Part shown: piece by piece, positions 8,781 through 17,057 of the stretch
Layout of the letters: every line of letters begins with the position of its first letter
Numbering within the stretch: position 1 is the first letter of the stretch
DNA from: Ardenticatenales bacterium
Lineage (GTDB): Bacteria; Chloroflexota; Anaerolineae; Promineifilales; Promineifilaceae
NCBI GenBank assembly: GCA_020634515.1
Contig: JACKBL010000003.1
Coordinates: forward strand, 248,001-312,000
Reading direction: 5' to 3'
Length of the DNA stretch: 64,000 nucleotides
Notes under the pieces: generated by a model
Seen by the model: the letters and a program-made list of their open reading frames with translations, nothing else
The model's database searches: none
What the model was told of the DNA's origin: nothing
Position numbers and translations under genes: made by a program

Positions 8781-8916
8781 GCGTGGTTTATGGATTTTTC
8801 ACCTTAAAATTTTCATGCCGGCATCTACTCCGGCAGAATGTAGCCAGACAAACAAAGCCGGCCCATGCCGTGCGTCTGGGCACCGGGTGAGGTTTCGGGC
8901 CGGTCGGGGTCTTGAT

Positions 8917-10701
8917 TCAGGAGGAATCAGCGCAGGAAAAGAGGAGCAGCGGCTCGTCCGTGATCGTGGGGTCGGGCTGACCACCGGGGGGGAAAGTGTG
9001 GCGGCTACGCAGGGTGAACTGAACATGCCGCAGGGGCGCGGCGGGCGTACCGGTCGGATAGGTGCGACAGAGATAATCGCCCCAGTTTTGCAGCATCCAG
9101 GGGAACTGTAGTTCGGCGACGTTGGCGTTAAATTCGCGCCAGCGCAGCCCGGTTCCCCTGGACCAGCGAGGCGGAGCATCCAGGGGCGGTTCGCCAGTTT
9201 GCAGGTCCAGGGTAGCCCCATCGGCGAACTGGCCCGTGACGGCCACCCAACGCCAGGTACGTGGTCCACCGGTAGCGAACATATCCCAACGCTGCGTAAG
9301 CTCCGTGGCGAGCAAGATGGTGCGCGCCAGCCCCGTCACCGGTGGAACCCACGGCTTGAGCAGGCCGCGCAGGTTCACCCACAGGACGCTGCCCATGACC
9401 AGGCTGAGGCTGACGACCAGCAAGCCGCGCCGCGCCATCGTCCACCAGGGGGGCAAGGAACGAAAAAAGGCCGGCGGGCGTGTATCGGTGGGGGCGGCGG
9501 GGGTTAAGGCCACAACGGAGGCGGAGGGGTTGCGCTCCGGCCAAAAGCGGACGAGCCAGAGCCAGAGGCGGCTGAGAAAGAGGTGTCCCAGCAGGCGTTG
9601 GCGCGCGGCTGTGCCGGCATTTCTCCCTCCCCCCCCATCCTTCACCCACACATCGCCATCCGGCCAATCCGCCGTCTGCGTCACCTCATCCGCGCGCGTG
9701 CCCGCCAACACCAGAAAAAACCAACGCGGCGCGCCCGACCAAAACGGCACAAACGACACATCCCGCGTCCATCGCAGCCCCCGCTCCACCGCCACAATCC
9801 AATCCGGCTCCAAAAAAACGAACGTGCCGATGACCATAACCGCCTGGAAGTTAAAAATACTCATCAGGCCGCCAATGCCCACTTGCAACGCCGTCGCCAG
9901 GATCAGGCCCGCCAGACGCAGCGCCGGCTGGCCCCAGGGCAGGAACATGAACAGCACAAAGGCCAGTTCGATCCACAAGGTGTAGTGCGTGAGGAAGGCC
10001 AGCAGCCACGCGGGGGCGACACTAAAAAACCATGCGCCGGTGGGTTGCAAAAATGCCGGCAACTGCAACACATAATGCAGCGCCGTCCCATCCAGCCAGA
10101 CCCCACCGCGCAGCTTATACAACCCCGTAAAAAGATAAATCAGCCCCATTTGTATCTGCAGCAAACGCACCGGGAAGGCAAAAGCGCGGCGAGGCGCGGC
10201 GGAAACGCGCAAATCCTCCCACCTGCCGCTCAGACGGTACGCCGCCCATCGCCGGCGCACGGCGTCCACGGCGTACGTGTCGCCCAGGGGCAAAAACATC
10301 GCCCAAAAGCTGAGAACCTGCACCACCTGGTCCGCGCCATTCAGAACGAACAGGTTACGTTCAAAAACGGAGAGGGAGCCAACAAAGACGAGAACCGCCG
10401 CCAGGCGCGTGCGGTAGCCGACGAGCAGGCAGAAAGCCGCCGCCGCCCACAGCAGCAGAAACGCCTGTGCCATCCACGCGGAAGGGAAGGCATACAGCAG
10501 GGAGGGGGTTTCGCGTAGGGGACCGGTAAGACGGGCGGCGCGGGGGACAATGCCGGCATCGCTGAAAAAAGGCCGCGCCAATGGAACATATTGCACGGCC
10601 ATTTTCAGCACCAGCGCGCCAAAAAAGATGCGAAAAACCGCCAGCGGGCGGCTATCCACCCGGCCCAACCAGTAATCGCGCCACGGCGGATGATTACTCA
10701 T
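8917..10701 (-). CDS. HTTM-domain membrane protein (gamma-carboxylase-like)
   Basis: 594 residues from ATG 10701. The first 330 residues contain about eight hydrophobic segments and the HTTM hallmark pattern: RPLAVFRIFFGAL near the start, FERNLFVLNGADQVVQVLSFWAMFLPLGD, and QMGLIYLFTGLYKLRG. This family is related to vitamin K-dependent gamma-carboxylase, but most bacterial members have no assigned reaction. The C-terminal part adds another membrane span (RRGLLVVSLSLVMGSVLWVNL) and a soluble region. It lies downstream of ftsZ on the same strand with a 116-base gap. The function is not assignable from sequence. Confidence 0.8.
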   Translation of the reverse strand: MSNHPPWRDYWLGRVDSRPLAVFRIFFGALVLKMAVQYVPLARPFFSDAGIVPRAARLTGPLRETPSLLYAFPSAWMAQAFLLLWAAAAFCLLVGYRTRLAAVLVFVGSLSVFERNLFVLNGADQVVQVLSFWAMFLPLGDTYAVDAVRRRWAAYRLSGRWEDLRVSAAPRRAFAFPVRLLQIQMGLIYLFTGLYKLRGGVWLDGTALHYVLQLPAFLQPTGAWFFSVAPAWLLAFLTHYTLWIELAFVLFMFLPWGQPALRLAGLILATALQVGIGGLMSIFNFQAVMVIGTFVFLEPDWIVAVERGLRWTRDVSFVPFWSGAPRWFFLVLAGTRADEVTQTADWPDGDVWVKDGGGGRNAGTAARQRLLGHLFLSRLWLWLVRFWPERNPSASVVALTPAAPTDTRPPAFFRSLPPWWTMARRGLLVVSLSLVMGSVLWVNLRGLLKPWVPPVTGLARTILLATELTQRWDMFATGGPRTWRWVAVTGQFADGATLDLQTGEPPLDAPPRWSRGTGLRWREFNANVAELQFPWMLQNWGDYLCRTYPTGTPAAPLRHVQFTLRSRHTFPPGGQPDPTITDEPLLLFSCADSS

Positions 10702-10817
10702 GACCCCGTAACAGCATACACAGGCATCAAACAACATGAAAACGACCACGGATGACGCGGAGCCATATCTTTATCCGCGTCTATCCGCGCTCGTTTACGT
10801 CCTCCCCTCATCCGCGG

Positions 10818-11978
10818 CTAGCTGCGACGACGGCGGAGGAACGTGGGAATCTCCAAATCATCGGGGCGGAATGTCTCCGCCGTACGGCGTGCTTCCGTCT
10901 CGCGGCGAGCGGAAACGGGCACGGACGCCCGCTCACGCACCGGCTGCCCCGTGGGCAGCGAACGCTCCACCGGTGGCGCAATGTGCCGCAGCGAAGGAAT
11001 CGCGTGCTCAAAACCCGTGGCAATGACCGTGATACGCACCTCGTCCCCCATGTTCTCGTCAATAACCGCGCCAAAGATGAGGTTCACATCGGGATGTGCC
11101 GTCTCGCGGATGATGGAGGCTGCCTGATTGATTTCAAACAGGCTCAGGTCGGGGCCGCCGGTGACGTTGAAGAGGATGCCACGCGCACCGTCGATGGTCA
11201 CGTCCAGCAGGCGGCTGGAGAGCGCCTGCTCCGCCGCCGTGCGCGCCCGGTCTTCGCCCTTGCCACTGCCCACAGCCATCAGGGCCGCGCCGCCCATGGA
11301 CATAATCGCCTGCACGTCGGCGAAGTCCAGGTTGATCAGGCCGGGCACGGTGATCAATTCGCTGATGCCCTGGATGCCCTGGCGCAGCACGTCATCCGCC
11401 AGACGGAACGAATCCAGCAAAGAAACGCGCTTGTCGGCGGCTTCCAGCAGGCGGTCGTTGGGAATGACGATGAGCGTGTCGGAATGTTCCTTCAACGCTT
11501 CGATGCCCGACTCGGCCACTTTGGCGCGCTTGGTCCCTTCAAAGCTGAAGGGGCGCGTGACGACGCCAATGGTGAGCGCGCCTTCTTCGCGGGCAACTTT
11601 GGCGACGATGGGAACCGCGCCCGTGCCTGTGCCACCCCCCATGCCGGCAGTGACAAACACCATATCCGAACCGCGCAACAGCTCGTGCAGTTCTTCCAGC
11701 GACTCCTCCGCCGCCTTCTGCCCCACCTCGGGATTGCCCCCCGCGCCCAGGCCGCGCGTGGACCGTTCGCCGATCACCAGGCGTTGCGGCGCGCCGCTGC
11801 CCATGATCGCCTGCCGATCCGTGTTGATGGCGATGAAATCAACGCCAACGATGCCCTCGGCAATCATGCGGTTGACGGCATTGCTGCCGCCGCCACCAAC
11901 GCCGACGACGCGAATGAGGGCGGAACCTTCCAATTCCGGCATTCTTTGTACCTCTCGCTTGACTTGTTTACCGTACAT
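10818..11978 (-). CDS. ftsZ: Cell division protein FtsZ
   Basis: A tubulin-like GTPase that forms the cytokinetic ring. The sequence shows VVGVGGGGSNAVNRM (near 22), the GTP-binding G-box TAGMGGGTGTGA (near 105), NDRL, and SFRLADDVL. The variable linker is short and the tail ends DDLEIPTFLRRRRS, the conserved C-terminal peptide that binds FtsA and other partners. Total 386 residues. ATG 11978 is preferred over ATG 11987 because the AGGAG site abuts the earlier codon. A TGCCGGCA copy encodes the Ala-Gly of the G-box. It is the last gene of the dcw cluster. Confidence 0.98.
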   Translation of the reverse strand: MYGKQVKREVQRMPELEGSALIRVVGVGGGGSNAVNRMIAEGIVGVDFIAINTDRQAIMGSGAPQRLVIGERSTRGLGAGGNPEVGQKAAEESLEELHELLRGSDMVFVTAGMGGGTGTGAVPIVAKVAREEGALTIGVVTRPFSFEGTKRAKVAESGIEALKEHSDTLIVIPNDRLLEAADKRVSLLDSFRLADDVLRQGIQGISELITVPGLINLDFADVQAIMSMGGAALMAVGSGKGEDRARTAAEQALSSRLLDVTIDGARGILFNVTGGPDLSLFEINQAASIIRETAHPDVNLIFGAVIDENMGDEVRITVIATGFEHAIPSLRHIAPPVERSLPTGQPVRERASVPVSARRETEARRTAETFRPDDLEIPTFLRRRRS

Positions 11979-12039
11979 AATCCTCATCTCCTGGTTAGAA
12001 CAGTCACGATACCGCTGTGATATAAAAATCCTATTCTGG

Positions 12040-12075
12040 AGATTGGACCCATTTCAGAGAAAATGGGTCCAATCT
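12040..12075. repeat. Family A hairpin repeat between ftsA and ftsZ
   Basis: AGATTGGACCCATTT pairs with AAATGGGTCCAATCT across a 6-base loop. The 303-base gap between ftsZ and ftsA (11979-12281) holds this element and a family D element (12186-12260); no gene is visible. Confidence 0.8.
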
Positions 12076-12185
12076 GGCTTAGCAGTTGCGAAATCCCATG
12101 AATTTGGGAATAGCTGATGAATTCCCGAAAACGCACCTGGTCTCACCACTTGTGTTCATCATTCGTCACTATTCACCACCATCCT

Positions 12186-12260
12186 CCCGGAAGTTGTTTT
12201 GATGTTAAATGACTCGAACAACAGAACGCTTTGGGCCTGGAATTGAGCTTCCGGGAAGGT
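12186..12260. repeat. Family D inverted repeat (CCCGGAAG ... CTTCCGGG)
   Basis: Arms CCCGGAAGTT and GAGCTTCCGGGAAGG are separated by about 50 bases. Arms of the same sequence form the tandem array at 21446 and the pair at 37183. Confidence 0.65.
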
Positions 12261-12281
12261 TCGTTGGACCATGCGCCATCA

Positions 12282-13499
12282 TCATGGTCCCGGCAGCAGC
12301 GCCTTGAAGATCGTCCCTAGCCGACGCCCCCATTCCCCCTGGCGCGGGCGCGGGCGATAGCTGTTTTGGCCGCTGATGGCCCATTGCAACAGGCCGACGC
12401 TGGTGGCGTAGGCGGGGCTGTGCAGTGAGTCCACCAGGCCGGCCAGGTTGCGCGGGTTGGCGACGCGGGCGGGCACGCCCAACACGCGGTAGGCGACCTG
12501 GGCAATGCCTCGTAACTGCGCCGCGCCTCCGGTAAGGACAATGCCGGCAGGCAACATCCCGTCATACCCCGATTCTCGAATATCGCGCAGCACCAGTTGG
12601 AAAATCTCCTCCACGCGCGCCTCAATCACGTGGGCCAGGTCTTGCCGCCCTACCTGGATTTTCTCGCCGCCGAATGGCTCCACCGTGAAGATGGAATCGG
12701 AATCGATTTGTTCCGGGCGACAGTCGCCGTACTGCAATTTCACCCGTTCGGCCACCTCGAAGGGCACGCGCAGGCCAATGGCGATGTCGTTGGTGACGTG
12801 ATTGCCGCCCACGGGGATGACGCTGGTGTGCCACACCATGCCATCGACGAACAGGGCCAGGTCCGTTGTACCGCCGCCGATGTCCGCCACCAGCACGCCC
12901 ATTTCCCGTTCGGTAGGTTCGAGAATGGCTTCGGCGGAGGCCAGGGCATTGAGGACGAACTCTTCGACTTTGATGCCCACGACATCGGCGCATTTTTGCA
13001 GGTTCATCAGGGCGGGGTTGGCCGCGGTAACGATGTGGGCTTCGACTTCCAGGCGGTAGCCAAACATGCCCACGGGGTTGCGCACGCCCTCGTTCTCGTC
13101 CACGCTAAAGCGGCGGGGAACCAGGTGGACAATCTGCCGGTTCTGGGGGATGGCGATGGCCTGGGCGGCATCCAGAGCGCGGTCGATGTCTTCGGGAGAA
13201 ATGCCGGCATTATTCCGCCCCACCGCCACTGTCCCCCGATTATTCGTCGAACTGATATGCTCCCCCGCCATGCTCACCAGCGCCCGCGACAGGCTGTAGC
13301 CCGACGTCTGTTCCGCCTTCTCCACCGCGCGCGCAATCACCAGCGCCGCCTCATTCACATCCACGATCATACCCTTGCGCATCCCCACCGCCGGCTCACT
13401 ACCCAACCCGATAATGCGCAACTGCCCGGCGCGCACCTCGCCCACCAGAGCGCACACCTTTGTCGTACCGATGTCCAGCGCAAAAATGATCTCTTCCAT
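12282..13499 (-). CDS. ftsA: Cell division protein FtsA
   Basis: An actin-like ATPase that tethers FtsZ to the membrane and recruits later division proteins. 405 residues from ATG 13499, with GAGG eleven bases upstream; GTG codons just upstream are alternatives. The phosphate-1 motif ALDIGTTKVCALVGE is at residues 6-20, phosphate-2 VADIGGGTTDLALF near 205, and the adenosine motif VLTGGAAQLRGI near 330. The 1C subdomain (LSRALVSMAGEHISS) follows. The C-terminus ends RRLGTIFKALLP, an amphipathic stretch suited to membrane binding. It sits between ftsQ and ftsZ as in most bacteria. Confidence 0.98.
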   Translation of the reverse strand: MEEIIFALDIGTTKVCALVGEVRAGQLRIIGLGSEPAVGMRKGMIVDVNEAALVIARAVEKAEQTSGYSLSRALVSMAGEHISSTNNRGTVAVGRNNAGISPEDIDRALDAAQAIAIPQNRQIVHLVPRRFSVDENEGVRNPVGMFGYRLEVEAHIVTAANPALMNLQKCADVVGIKVEEFVLNALASAEAILEPTEREMGVLVADIGGGTTDLALFVDGMVWHTSVIPVGGNHVTNDIAIGLRVPFEVAERVKLQYGDCRPEQIDSDSIFTVEPFGGEKIQVGRQDLAHVIEARVEEIFQLVLRDIRESGYDGMLPAGIVLTGGAAQLRGIAQVAYRVLGVPARVANPRNLAGLVDSLHSPAYATSVGLLQWAISGQNSYRPRPRQGEWGRRLGTIFKALLPGP

Positions 13500-13552
13500 T
13501 ACCACCACCACCTCAAACCAAGTAATCGTTCAAAAACAACTTAGCGATTTGC

Positions 13553-13585
13553 AGATTGGTTCAATCTGACAGATTGAACCAATCT
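13553..13585. repeat. Family A hairpin repeat (15-bp stem)
   Basis: AGATTGGTTCAATCT, GAC loop, exact complement. It is part of a 373-base gap between ftsQ and ftsA (13512-13884) filled by repeats: this hairpin, a family B element, and further family A arms at 13771-13829. Confidence 0.85.
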
Positions 13586-13611
13586 CCGCGAGCTTAATTC
13601 CGAACGATTAC

Positions 13612-13695
13612 TAAGGACTGACGATGAAACAAAGTACGGAATTGCATCGCCAGTTTGAAGGAAACAACTTCGTTGTCTTATTTGCTTTCCGTTCC
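13612..13695. repeat. Family B repeat (TAAGGA-bounded, double stem)
   Basis: Reads TAAGGACTGACGATG ... GCATCGCCAG ... GGAAACAACTTCG ... TTTCCGTTCC. The two palindromic halves match the copies at 46331, 48516, 49726 and 53937. It looks like a small non-autonomous element or REP-type repeat. Confidence 0.75.
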
Positions 13696-13770
13696 CAAGT
13701 AACCGTCCAGAATTCAGTTCTCCCCAAGATTGATTCATTCTTGGAGAGTGACTATACAGGTCATCTGCCC

Positions 13771-13829
13771 AGATTGGACCAATTTGCTCTGGTTGAATCT
13801 TATTGATGTCTACAAAATTGGTCCAATCT
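13771..13829. repeat. Family A arms with long loop
   Basis: AGATTGGACCAATTT and AAATTGGTCCAATCT are separated by 29 bases; the loop contains GGTTGAATCTTATTGATG. It is part of the ftsQ-ftsA gap. Confidence 0.7.
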
Positions 13830-13884
13830 CTCGGAGACGTGAATAGTTACCTTGGAGAATCAACCAATCTGAAAAAAGGTAGTA

Positions 13885-14850
13885 TCACTGATCGCCACCG
13901 CCAGTCGCCAGGAAAAATGGCTTGCGCGGGTTGCTGACGCTGATGTATTGCGGCGCGCGCCCTTCCGCCAACAGACGGTCCACCAGCGTCTCATAAACGG
14001 TCAGTTTCTGCGCCATGTCCTCCCCCACCCCAAAATACGCCCGCCAGCCGCGACCATCCTGGTAGCTGAGGCCGCCGCGCGGGTCGTAATAAAGCGACTC
14101 GATGTTGGGACGCAGTTGGCGCAGCAGCAGCGCCCCACGCAGCACTTCCGCCGGCACAAAGCGCAGCGCCGCCGTCATGGCCGCCTCTGGCGTGGGCGCA
14201 CCCGCCTCATTCGTCTCCGTCTCCGCCGTATCCTCACCGGCGGGATCGGGCGACAGGGTAATCAAGGAGGCGTCTCCCTCCGCCTGGATTTGCAGCAATC
14301 CGGGGACGGAGGCACGCTCGGGGATGAGGGTGCCCTGCCGATTAATCCAATAGGATTGACCCTCCTGCACCCACACGGCCACGGGTGTGTCCTCGCGCAC
14401 CTGGATCAAGACCTGGTTAGGCCATTCCAGGCTGACGGTGGCGGAGATAACGCCGGGCAATGCGGCCACCTGGCGCGCGGCCCGGTCGGGGTCGGCGGCA
14501 AAAATGTGGACACCGGCCAGCCCGCTGGCGGCGGCGATCTCTTGCGGCGGAATGGCCTGCGCCCCTTCCACGGGAATGGCCGTGAGGGTGAAGGTCTGGT
14601 CGCCGCTGACGAGGTAGAGGGCGGCGGCGCAGATGAGGAGGATGCCCAGACTGATCCAGCGGGAGGTCACGACAAACTGCTTCAGCAGGGCCAGGGGGCG
14701 CTGGAAGGTAGGGTTGTTACGCCGCCGCCGTTTTTTGGCGGTGCGGGGTATGGCGAGTTTGGGGGGAGATGCCGGCATTGCCACTTGCATCCGCCGCACA
14801 GCAGGTTGTTTCCGCAACCGTCGATTCGTAGACCGTTTCTCACTCATCAT
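13885..14850 (-). CDS. ftsQ: Cell division protein FtsQ/DivIB
   Basis: 321 residues. A basic cytoplasmic N-terminus (KKRRRRNNP) is followed by one membrane span near residues 66-82 (ISLGILLICAAALYLV). A POTRA domain then begins FTLTAIPVEGAQAIPPQEI, and the FtsQ core ends near SVSNPRKPFF. FtsQ links the early Z-ring to FtsL/FtsB/FtsI/FtsW in the periplasm-equivalent space. An Ala/Glu/Thr-rich insert (DPAGEDTAETETNEAG) lies in the beta domain. Upstream ddl ends 12 bases away, so they are co-transcribed. Confidence 0.92.
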   Translation of the reverse strand: MMSEKRSTNRRLRKQPAVRRMQVAMPASPPKLAIPRTAKKRRRRNNPTFQRPLALLKQFVVTSRWISLGILLICAAALYLVSGDQTFTLTAIPVEGAQAIPPQEIAAASGLAGVHIFAADPDRAARQVAALPGVISATVSLEWPNQVLIQVREDTPVAVWVQEGQSYWINRQGTLIPERASVPGLLQIQAEGDASLITLSPDPAGEDTAETETNEAGAPTPEAAMTAALRFVPAEVLRGALLLRQLRPNIESLYYDPRGGLSYQDGRGWRAYFGVGEDMAQKLTVYETLVDRLLAEGRAPQYISVSNPRKPFFLATGGGDQ

Positions 14851-14862
14851 TCATACCACCCA

Positions 14863-16011
14863 TCACGACACAGGCGCGTCATACGTGCGCTGCAACGCCG
14901 ACTTCTGTGCCTCGCGGGCCAGCGCCAACTCAATCAACTTGTCCAGCAGCCGCGGATACGGCAGGCCGCTGGCCTCCCACAATTTGGGATACATGGAAAT
15001 GCGCGTAAAACCGGGCATCGTGTTAATCTCATTCAGGTAGAGCGCGCCGCTCTCCCGGTCCATGAGCAAATCTACCCGCCCCAACCCGGCGCAATCAATC
15101 GCCCGATACGCGGCCAATGCCAGCCGACGCACCTCGTCCGACTCCGCCGCCGACAACGGCGCGGGAATCAGCAGTTCTGATTCATCGGCGGAACCGGGAG
15201 CCACCATGTATTTCGCCACGTAATCGTAAAAAGCGCGGCGCGGGCGCACCTCGCCCACCACGCTGGCGATGGGGTCTTCGTTGCCCAGCACGGCTACTTC
15301 CAGCTCGCGCGCCGGAATGCCCTGCTCCACCACCAGCCGCCGATCGTATCGGGCCGCTTCGTCCAGGCCGCGCCGCAGTTCGTCGCGCCCGGTGCATTTG
15401 CAGATGCCCACGCTGGAACCCAAATTAGCGGGTTTGGTGAAGACGGGATAGGCGAGCGCGGCTTCGATTTCATCCAGCACGGCCTCCGCGTCGGCCAGCC
15501 ACGCCGTTTTCAGGACAAGCTTCCACGGCAGCACGGGGATGCCGTGCGCCTGCATCACGGCTTTGAAGATGGCTTTGTCCATGCCCACGGCGGAGCCAAC
15601 CACGCCCGCGCCCACGTAAGGAATGCCGGCAAGTTCCAACAACCCCTGCACCGTACCATCCTCGCCATTCGGGCCATGCAGCACAGGCAGAATCACGTCC
15701 AGATGAGCCACTTCGGACATCGCCGCCGGCCGCGCCGCCACTTTTTCCACTTGCAGCAGCGCCGCCGACTCCGGATCGGGCAGCAGCGTTGCCGGCTGCG
15801 CCGCCGCCGCGCGACCCGCGGCCAGCGCCATCATCGGGTCCCCCGTGAGCCAGCCTCCCTGTCGCGTGATGCCAATGGGAACCACCTCGTACTTTTCCTT
15901 ATCCAGGGCGGCCATCACCGACTGCGCCGATTGCAGCGACACATCATGTTCGCCAGATCGACCGCCGAAAATAACGCCTACCCGTAGCTTACGCTTTTGC
16001 TCTGCCATCAT
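14863..16011 (-). CDS. ddl: D-alanine--D-alanine ligase
   Basis: Makes the D-Ala-D-Ala dipeptide for peptidoglycan from two D-Ala and ATP. 382 residues. N-terminal VGVIFGGRSGEHDVSLQSA and the ATP-grasp landmarks HGPNGEDGTVQGLLELAGIPYVGAGVVGSAVGMDK, KPANLGSSVGI, EVAVLGNED, and the C-terminal LYLNEINTMPGFTRISMYPKLW are all present. The start overlaps the murB stop (16008-16011). Two ATG codons are tandem (16011, 16008). The tail is about 15 residues longer than common Ddl proteins. Confidence 0.98.
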   Translation of the reverse strand: MMAEQKRKLRVGVIFGGRSGEHDVSLQSAQSVMAALDKEKYEVVPIGITRQGGWLTGDPMMALAAGRAAAAQPATLLPDPESAALLQVEKVAARPAAMSEVAHLDVILPVLHGPNGEDGTVQGLLELAGIPYVGAGVVGSAVGMDKAIFKAVMQAHGIPVLPWKLVLKTAWLADAEAVLDEIEAALAYPVFTKPANLGSSVGICKCTGRDELRRGLDEAARYDRRLVVEQGIPARELEVAVLGNEDPIASVVGEVRPRRAFYDYVAKYMVAPGSADESELLIPAPLSAAESDEVRRLALAAYRAIDCAGLGRVDLLMDRESGALYLNEINTMPGFTRISMYPKLWEASGLPYPRLLDKLIELALAREAQKSALQRTYDAPVS

Positions 16012-16970
16012 TCCTGTTCAAACCGCCAGTCGCCAACCAGTTCCACTTCCAGTTCCATTTCGACGCCAAACTTCTCACGCACCACGTTCCACGCCTCGGC
16101 AATGAGGCCGTGTACGTCTTCGGCGGTAGCATCGCCATCGTTAATGAAGAAGTTGGCGTGCTTTTCGGAGATGTGCGCACCACCGCGCCGATACCCTTTC
16201 AAGCCGGCGGCGTCAATCAAGTAGCCCGCGTAGAAGTGTGGCGGGTTTTTGAACATGGAGCCGCAGCTTGCGCCGCCGGGTTGCGTCTCTTTGCGGTAGG
16301 CGATAAAGCCGTCCGCGTGCGCGGTGAGTACATCCACGGGTTCGGGCTTCAACTCCAGTTCCACGGAGAGGACGACGCGGCGGGAGCGGTCCGTGCCCTG
16401 TTCCTGTTTCAGCACGCTGTCGCGGTAGGCGTAACCCATTTCCTCGCGGCTGTAGGTGCGGACGCCCACGCCCGGTTTCCACAGGGTGACGGTGCGCACG
16501 TTGCTGGACATGTCGCTGCCATGCGCGCCGGAGTTGCCGACGACGGCCCCGCCGACGGTTCCGGGCACGCTGATGGCCCATTCCAGGCCGCCCAGCCCTT
16601 TGGCGATGCACTGGCGCGCCAGGGAGGAGAGGTTCATGCCGGATTCGACGGTACAGACGACGTGGGCGCCGGTGTGGCGGAAGCGCATCTGGCGGGCGCG
16701 ATTGAAGATGACAAGGCCGGAAATGCCGGCATCCGCCACCAACACATTCGACCCCCCACCCAAAATAAAGTAGGGAATGTGCGAGTTATAAGCCAGTTCC
16801 GCCGCCTGCCGCAGCTCGTCCGCATTCGTCACCATGACGAACATCTCCGCCGGGCCGCCAATACGTGCCGTCGTATAGCGCGACATCGGCACATTCAACT
16901 GGAATTGTTCGCCAAACGTGGCGTGGAAGTGAGTCAAAATCGCATCCATAAGCGAGGTTTGTAAGTTCAT
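16008..16970 (-). CDS. murB: UDP-N-acetylenolpyruvoylglucosamine reductase
   Basis: FAD-dependent reduction of UDP-GlcNAc-enolpyruvate to UDP-MurNAc. 320 residues. MSRYTTARIGGPAEMFV and LGGGSNVLVADAGISGLV form the FAD-binding core. The active-site stretch is PGGASCGSMFKNP with the Ser used as proton donor, and ISEKHANFFINDGDATAEDV is near the end. The length and the SMFKNP form fit the short type II MurB group. It overlaps ddl by four bases and follows murC, the next enzyme in the pathway. Confidence 0.98.
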   Translation of the reverse strand: MNLQTSLMDAILTHFHATFGEQFQLNVPMSRYTTARIGGPAEMFVMVTNADELRQAAELAYNSHIPYFILGGGSNVLVADAGISGLVIFNRARQMRFRHTGAHVVCTVESGMNLSSLARQCIAKGLGGLEWAISVPGTVGGAVVGNSGAHGSDMSSNVRTVTLWKPGVGVRTYSREEMGYAYRDSVLKQEQGTDRSRRVVLSVELELKPEPVDVLTAHADGFIAYRKETQPGGASCGSMFKNPPHFYAGYLIDAAGLKGYRRGGAHISEKHANFFINDGDATAEDVHGLIAEAWNVVREKFGVEMELEVELVGDWRFEQE

Positions 16971-16988
16971 ACGCTGCTCGAGTGGTTC

Positions 16989-17018
16989 ATTGGTTCAATC
17001 TTCGGAGATTGAACCAAT
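16989..17018. repeat. Family A hairpin repeat between murC and murB
   Basis: ATTGGTTCAATCT pairs with AGATTGAACCAAT around TCGG. A second arm GATTGGTCCAATC and the conserved flank GAGAGCGTTAGTAGTT follow to 17055. Confidence 0.8.
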
Positions 17019-17057
17019 CTGATTGGTCCAATCGCCAGAGAGCGTTAGTAGTTGCGA

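Noticed and set aside
13512..13884. Missed gene in the ftsQ-ftsA gap
   Set aside because: The only frame of note (60 codons) runs through repeats A and B and has no ribosome site.
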